From Welwitschia mirabilis (lineage: Eukaryota > Gnetophyta > Gnetopsida > Welwitschiales): a DNA stretch of 64,000 bases. Made by a program: the position numbers and the translations under genes. Below, one piece after another: positions 58,347-64,000 of this stretch; position 1 is the first letter of the stretch; every line of letters starts with the position of its first letter. The DNA lies in contig JBOZIK010000001.1 in the NCBI GenBank assembly GCA_051453625.1, positions 206,722,210 through 206,786,209 on the forward strand, given 5' to 3'. The notes beneath the pieces are model-generated. The model saw nothing but the letters and a program-made list of their open reading frames with translations, did no database searches and was not told the origin of the DNA.

Positions 58347-58808
58347 AGGCTATTGAGGAGTATAAGGGTTATTGTCATTCAGATGAGTATATAAAACCTT
58401 TATTTGGTTATTTGTCTATACAAAATTATATTTTATTAGGATCTGTAGGTTTTATATGTGTTGTTTTTTAGTTTTAATTTTTTAGATTCAATTCTCTGTA
58501 GAAAAAGAGTGGTCATCCTCTCTATTGTCCCCATGATAGACAAGATGGCAATGTGCATTTCTAAGTTTGATTTTATTTTTATATTATTATTTTTTTAAAT
58601 AATAAATTAGTTTTTGTCATCTTCTATGATGTCTAGATGACCAGGTAAAATAGTAGTACTTTTTCCTATTATTTTTTATTTCTATGTTTGGTTTCAATTT
58701 TGTTTTTGTGTGTGTCATCCCTTCTGTCATCTTCATGATAGACAAGATAATAGTCTATTATTTTTTAATCTATTTTCTGTTGTTTGCTATTTGCAGGATG
58801 CTGTGATA
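58347..58808 (+). other. Element E leader with three palindromes and a possible splice acceptor
   Basis: Palindromes at 58512-58548, 58616-58641 (short form) and 58713-58750. A pyrimidine-rich stretch ending TTTGCTATTTGCAG at 58796, right before gag, has the form of a plant 3' splice site. Confidence 0.55.
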
Positions 58809-58829
58809 TGGTTAACATAGAAAAGAGAT

Positions 58830-60420
58830 ATCAGAGAACATCAAAGAAGGACTAGTCAATATAGAAAATGAGTTAGAAAAGCGATTTCCAAATACACTCA
58901 GACCTCCTTCTGAATTTATTTTTTCTGAGTTAGATTTTCTTAATGAAAATCCTAGTGAAGGAGAGAACCAATTTACAATATCAAGTATCTTACATAAGTA
59001 AAAATAATTCATAGGATCTTCTACACCTAATGCAAACCTCAACCTTAGATAATTATTAGCTAACAAGAAAAGAGAAATTCAAATACCTTTTGACCTACCC
59101 CTAAGAGATGATGTAGAACAAATTTACATGCCTATCCAACTTTTTGTGAAGAAGATGATGAGGATCCTCTTTAAAACATTGAAGAAATTAAACAACTTAT
59201 CCTTTCCATGACATTAAATAAAAAATTGGAAGAAAAAATTAATGAATAGAACATATATGGTAATCTTTTCCATGACATTAAAGATAGGGTAAAACTTTGG
59301 CTAAAAAATATAACCCACAAAAGCTAAAAAACATGGAATCAAGTCTAGGAAACTTTTGTAAAAAGATTCATCAGTGAAGAAACCATGAAAAAAAGATAAA
59401 AAGAGGTAATAAACTTTCAATAAAAATCAAATGAAAGTTATGCCTCTACTTATGAACATTTCTCTATAGCAATCCACTCTAATCTAGTAGATGCCTTTTT
59501 AAGAGTAGAAAAATTAGACCATTTTTATAGTGGATTAACTCTCTACACAAAACAACTTGTATATTTTTCTTATGATGGGAACCTTATAAACCTTATATTA
59601 TAAGATGCCTGAATAAAATTAGAAGAAATTATGAAGTTTAGTAAAACTTGGTCAACACCTAAATAAAGTCAAATAAAAACCAAAAAAAAAAAAAAAAGTA
59701 GAAGTCAATGCTATAAATTATATGAAAGATTTTATAACAACCTTAGAGAAATATGCAGAAATAATTTTAGATCCAAAATCCGAAACTAAGAGAAATGTTG
59801 TACAAACCTGTGATTTACATGAGGATAATTATCACATTACTAAAAGTTGTCCTCTTTTTCCAACATACAAATAAAAAATTTGAGAAGAAGTTTGTGCTTT
59901 TAACAAACCATCTTAAAATTTCTGAAATCAAAATTAGGCATAATCAAGGTTGAACACTTATTTACAAAATAATTCTGAACCTTTTAGAAACCGATTCGAA
60001 AATGCAAACTATCCACCAAGTTCATCAAACTTTCAACATCCAAATGATCTAATCACAAACCTTATGGATGAAATTAGAAAAGAAAATTCCAAATTTAAAA
60101 TACAAAATACCAACTTTGAAAGATCAAATACCAACATGGAAAACTTATTAAACATCATTCAATAAATAATATTGGAAAACCAAAGACCTCAAGGAACTTT
60201 AGCAATATAATTTTTATCAAACCCAAATAAACTAAGAAAAGATTATAAGGTTATGACAAGAAGTGGACAAAAAATAAAACCTCCTTCATGTGAACCTTCC
60301 ACCTCCCAAAGTAACTTTGAAAGTGATAAAGAAGAAGAGGAAGAGGACATTGAAATATTAGAAGATTACAACTTCCCTTCTCTTGGTAAAAATAAAAAGT
60401 AAAATCCTTATCAACAAAAT
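58830..60420 (+). pseudogene. Element E gag, decayed
   Basis: Athila-type gag: N-terminal L-E-K-R-F-P-N-T-L-R-P near 58870-58910, capsid block V-K-L-W-L-K-N-I near 59290, F-Y-S-G-L-T-L-Y-T-K-Q-L-V near 59525-59560, and a degenerate knuckle C-D-L-H-E-D-N-Y-H-I-T-K-S-C near 59809-59855. An open stretch at 59950-60165 and an acidic end (E-E-E-E-D-I-E-I-L-E) follow. Stops are frequent, and a run of A at 59683-59697 adds a likely frameshift. Confidence 0.75.
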
Positions 60421-60509
60421 ACCCCTTGGCTTAATAGGATTAATAATAATTCAACTTTTAATAATCATTTAAAAGCTTTGATAAAAAATTTAAGCATAAA
60501 CTTACCCTT

Positions 60510-61060
60510 TTGGAAAGTTTTACAATAAAATCTAGGGTATGTAAAATTATAAAAAGACCTAATAAGAAGAAAACAAAAATGAGTTATCCCAGCAAAGTCT
60601 TTCTTGCTCAATCCCATAAAAATTTAGTATTAGAAAAGTCACCCAAATTTATACATCTAGGAGTAGCAACGGTAAATGTTACTATAGAGGGAAATAAAAA
60701 TATTAGGAAAGCATTGATTGACATTGGAGTAAGTATTAATATAATGCCACTTCACAATTGTAAGAGAATTGGTTTGGAGGATAGAATAGAGCCTACTCTG
60801 GTTTTCATAGAATTAGTAGATACATTAGTTAAGAAACCATTAGGTATTATTAAAAATTTGGTAATTCAAATAGAAAAGAATTCCTACTCATAAATGTGAT
60901 CATCATAGAAGTTGAGCATAACAGAGAATACCCTTTACTTTTAGGTAGAACCTTTTGTGGAACCGTCCATTGCATCATTAATATAAAAGAAGGAATAGTA
61001 AAATGTCATTTTGGAAATAGAATATTTACCATTAGAGTCTTTAATGTAGCTGAGAAATAT
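60510..61060 (+). pseudogene. Element E retropepsin, nearly intact
   Basis: The best-preserved coding stretch in the window. Frame 60510-60893 carries A-L-I-D-I-G-V-S-I-N-I-M-P-L-H (Asp codon at 60720-60722), and frame 60896-61282 carries Y-P-L-L-L-G-R-T-F, the C-terminal protease strand. A one-base frameshift near 60885-60895 separates them. It aligns with the PR of G1, A and C. Confidence 0.8.
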
Positions 61061-61490
61061 TTAGGTGATGATTTGAATATTAAAGATAACATCAAACCCA
61101 CTTTATTTTTACAACATCACCCACTTAAGGAAAGAAAGATGAAATCAAATAAGTATGTGCTTTTTGATGACCAACTTAAAAATGAAGAAGAAATGAAACC
61201 TTTAGAGTGTAAGGAAGTACAACTTTTCAAGAAATATTATGAGAAAAATTGTTCATTAAATAAGCCAAAGATTGAAAATTAAAATTTAAATTTGAATAAT
61301 AAAAATGTTTTTAATGGAGTTAAAGGTAATTTTCTTTATGATACTCAAAATAAATCCTTTGCATTCCATGAAAGTCTTTTACCAAAGTTACCATTTCTAC
61401 CCCCTTTGACTTTCAAAATTTGTGCTTTAATGTGGTATCATAGAGTGCTTTCCATTACTCCTCTTTTTATCCAATTGATTTTACTTTGAA
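61061..61490 (+). pseudogene. Element E post-protease tail
   Basis: Frame 60896-61282 continues into a charged linker (also in G1 at 420-675). After one stop, 61292-61489 is open: F-N-G-V-K-G-N-F-L-Y-D, then F-A-F-H-E-S-L-L-P-K-L and I-Q-L-I-L-L. The latter part resembles the end of the B ORF (49561-49740 and beyond). It is not found in the pol-bearing elements, where RT follows. Function unknown. Confidence 0.45.
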
Positions 61491-64000
61491 ATAATTGGAC
61501 ATCTCTTGTGTTTTATCAATTGGTAAATTTTTGGTTTGGACCTTATTTCTCTAAAAACTTGAGACCAAAACAAATCCTTAGTTTTTCCTTCTTTCTTTTA
61601 AAATAAAAGTGTGCTTTAGATTTAGAAATTAAATAAAATTTATTCACCTTACCATGCTCTTTTCGGTTTTCTTTTTTGAGAGTCTTTTTTTAATTTTCTC
61701 TTTTAGTTTTTGTTTCTATTTATAGTTTCTATTTTCTAATTTTAGTTTAAATCATTTATTGTTTCGCCTTTATCCCCCCGACAAGATGGATGATAGTTAG
61801 TTTTGTTGATTTTTCTAGCTTTTTGATATTTTTCTGTGTTTTTTGATAATTTTTTATTTTTCTTCCTCTATCATCCTCTTTGTCTTCTAAATAATGAGTA
61901 GGATGACAGTTAATAAAATGTTGATTTTTTTTATTTTGAGAAAATACATTTTTATAACTCTGTTGAGATTTTTGACTTAACTGCTTAAGAATTGTAGAAA
62001 GTAAATGGGCATAAAAAAAAATAAAAATTTCACGAGCAAATCATCTGAATTTTGTCTTAGCTTTTTTCTTTAAAATATTATTATGGCATTACTTAATTAT
62101 TTTTTAAACTTCACTTATACATTTATTTTCATGACTAGTCTTTTGACTTAGGTATTTCTGTGGTAAGATTGGATTCATCCAATCTTAGAACATTTACACG
62201 TTCATGAACTTTAATTAAAGGAAGATGTTTTATTTTTTATGTTTTTCTCACTGGAGAAAAGATCTTAGATTATTTAAGAGTTTTTTTTCTATCTTAATCT
62301 TATGACTTTTACCTTTGTCTTTTGGAGTGTTTGGTCATGTGTAATATTGTTTTGTTTTATATATTAAAAAAAGTGTAAAATAAAGACCATAATGTTTTAT
62401 ATTTATGATATCTCAAAAACATGATCACCATAATGTCCTACCACAAGTACATCAGGGTAAATATTTCCTAGAGAAGAATTTTTCAGTGCAATATGATAGC
62501 TGTGGAAGCTCCACTAGGAGGTTAGTTGGTCATGCTTCATTAGTCCTTACTTCTTTGACAGTGGATGCACTCCCCTTAATATAAATGATAAAGTTGTATT
62601 TAAAGTTTGAGGCTATAGGATTAGTAATGTTTCTGGTGTTATTAAAGGCATTACTTATTTTCTAGACTCATAGTCTTTCCATATGATCATTTCATTTTTA
62701 AGATTTGGGTTTTTTTTAAAGATGGTGATAGGAGAATTCATTTTTAAGTAATTATTTGGTCTAATCATACATTGTTTAAATAATTTTACTCTAGCATCAT
62801 CATAATCACTACCTTATCGAATAGAATTTTTGTACACTAAGTCATGCATTTTTCATATCAAGTGATGTTATGATTTTTTTCATGGAAGTTTGCTAGGTTA
62901 AAATATCATATCAGTAAGCTATATTTTATTNNNNNNNNNNNNNNNNNNNNNNNNNNNNNNNNNNNNNNNNNNNNNNNNNNNNNNNNNNNNNNNNNNNNNN
63001 NNNNNNNNNNNNNNNNNNNNNNNNNNNNNNNNNNNNNNNNNNNNNNNNNNNNNNNNNNNNNNNNNNNNNNNNNNNNNNNNNNNNNNNNNNNNNNNNNNNN
63101 NNNNNNNNNNNNNNNNNNNNNNNNNNNNNNNNNNNNNNNNNNNNNNNNNNNNNNNNNNNNNNNNNNNNNNNNNNNNNNNNNNNNNNNNNNNNNNNNNNNN
63201 NNNNNNNNNNNNNNNNNNNNNNNNNNNNNNNNNNNNNNNNNNNNNNNNNNNNNNNNNNNNNNNNNNNNNNNNNNNNNNNNNNNNNNNNNNNNNNNNNNNN
63301 NNNNNNNNNNNNNNNNNNNNNNNNNNNNNNNNNNNNNNNNNNNNNNNNNNNNNNNNNNNNNNNNNNNNNNNNNNNNNNNNNNNNNNNNNNNNNNNNNNNN
63401 NNNNNNNNNNNNNNNNNNNNNNCTATATTTTATTTATGTTATCTTATGACCATTATTCTTGTTTTTCTTTTGTAATTTGGTTAGTTATCTTAAAGTCATT
63501 GCCGTATTTTCTTAGTAATTTTTCCTTATTTGGCTTTCAATAAAAAGTTAATTTCTTGATTAGAAAAGTTTCTTAATAAATTTGTATTCTTTATTTTTAG
63601 ATTTTTAGTGTTGTAAGTACTGCTTTTACTTATTTTTTCATGACAAAACACTTTTTCATTCTCCATGCTTTTTCTTTACTTATCAAAATATTTTATTGAT
63701 CTATAGTTTTTAAATTTGACATTACTTAGCTTTGCACTTCAATTTGAAAAATTATCCTCTTTTATCTAACTTCTCACTCTCATTTACTTTCTTTACTTTA
63801 TTTTCCAATATGACATGTATCATTTTTTCTTTGGAAAAGGGCAAAAACCCATTTTCATGGTCTATTTTTCAAAATTTTTAACTTAATTTAGAGCTTTCAT
63901 GAAATAAAATTTTTAAATTTTCATACACATTATGCATTACACATTATGCATTACTTGTTATTTATCTATGTGATGTATTTTATAAGCCTATTTTATAACT
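61491..64000 (+). other. Element E spacer and 3' region
   Basis: Non-coding. Palindromes at about 61768-61797 and 61869-61907, conserved block at 62400-62600, purine-rich tract at 62365-62385, and a G-run tract (GGAAAAGGGCAAAAACCC) near 63834. The 492-N gap at 62931-63422 has the same 12 bases, CTATATTTTATT, on both sides, so the flanks probably overlap and no sequence is missing. Confidence 0.6.

Larger units (their letters stand above)
57246..64000 (+). mobile_element. Non-autonomous gypsy-related element E (gag-protease only), runs off window
   Basis: It has a 5' LTR, primer site, palindrome-bearing leader, gag, protease, then directly the spacer block with no RT, RNase H or integrase. 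Sequence to the window end is homologous to B up to about 100 bases before its 3' LTR, so the 3' LTR of E should lie just outside. Because B shares the join between tail and spacer, pol was lost in a common ancestor and not by local deletion here. Confidence 0.8.

Noticed and set aside
58812-59066. Minus-strand 84-codon frame in element E
   Set aside because: It overlaps the start of gag on the plus strand, which has recognisable gag blocks; this is a shadow.

Overview
This looks like flowering-plant (angiosperm) nuclear DNA, strongly AT-rich, made almost entirely of decayed, nested LTR retrotransposons. I see no intact cellular gene, no rRNA and no functional tRNA gene. The assignment rests on plant-type Ty3/gypsy polyproteins that resemble the Athila group (tRNA-Asp-like primer sites, long post-pol region) and a Sirevirus-like Ty1/copia element. 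Species cannot be told. Thirteen N runs (about 4.1 kb) interrupt the window, several with duplicated flanks. Every polyprotein is broken by stops and frameshifts, and many changes look like C>T / G>A decay of methylated DNA.

Layout: (1) 1-8526, plus strand: gypsy element 'G1', from protease through RT, RNase H and integrase to a post-pol spacer, a downstream ORF and the polypurine tract; its 5' end is outside the window. (2) 8527-~25830, minus: gypsy element 'C' (3' LTR, spacer, IN, RH, RT, PR, end of gag; the rest is lost). Its integrase gene is split by (3) 11865-22157, plus: a complete copia element with two ~1.15 kb LTRs, tRNA-Met-type primer site, gag, PR, IN, RT, RH, an envelope-position ORF, and a perfect GAATT target duplication. 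(4) ~25830-28101: unclassified DNA. (5) 28102-54365, minus: gypsy element 'A' with LTRs and a target duplication (GTTGG/GTTAG); its pol and gag are partly duplicated, and its 5' LTR is split by (6) 45929-53721, minus: element 'B', a non-autonomous relative with perfect GAAAT target duplication and an unrecognised ORF instead of gag-pol. (7) 54371-57245: unclassified DNA, the other side of A's insertion site. (8) 57246-64000, plus: element 'E', a gag-protease-only relative of B that runs off the window.

The most interesting signal is a dispersed ~38-nt nested palindrome built from four TCATC/GATGA half-sites. It recurs more than twenty times at the same places in the gypsy elements: two copies in each LTR upstream of the TATA box, two or three in the 5' leader, and two in the post-pol spacer. 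Together with a conserved spacer block and internal purine tracts it is kept in B and E, which have lost RT and integrase, so these are candidate cis-acting parts. B and E also share a protein tail not seen in the pol-bearing copies.
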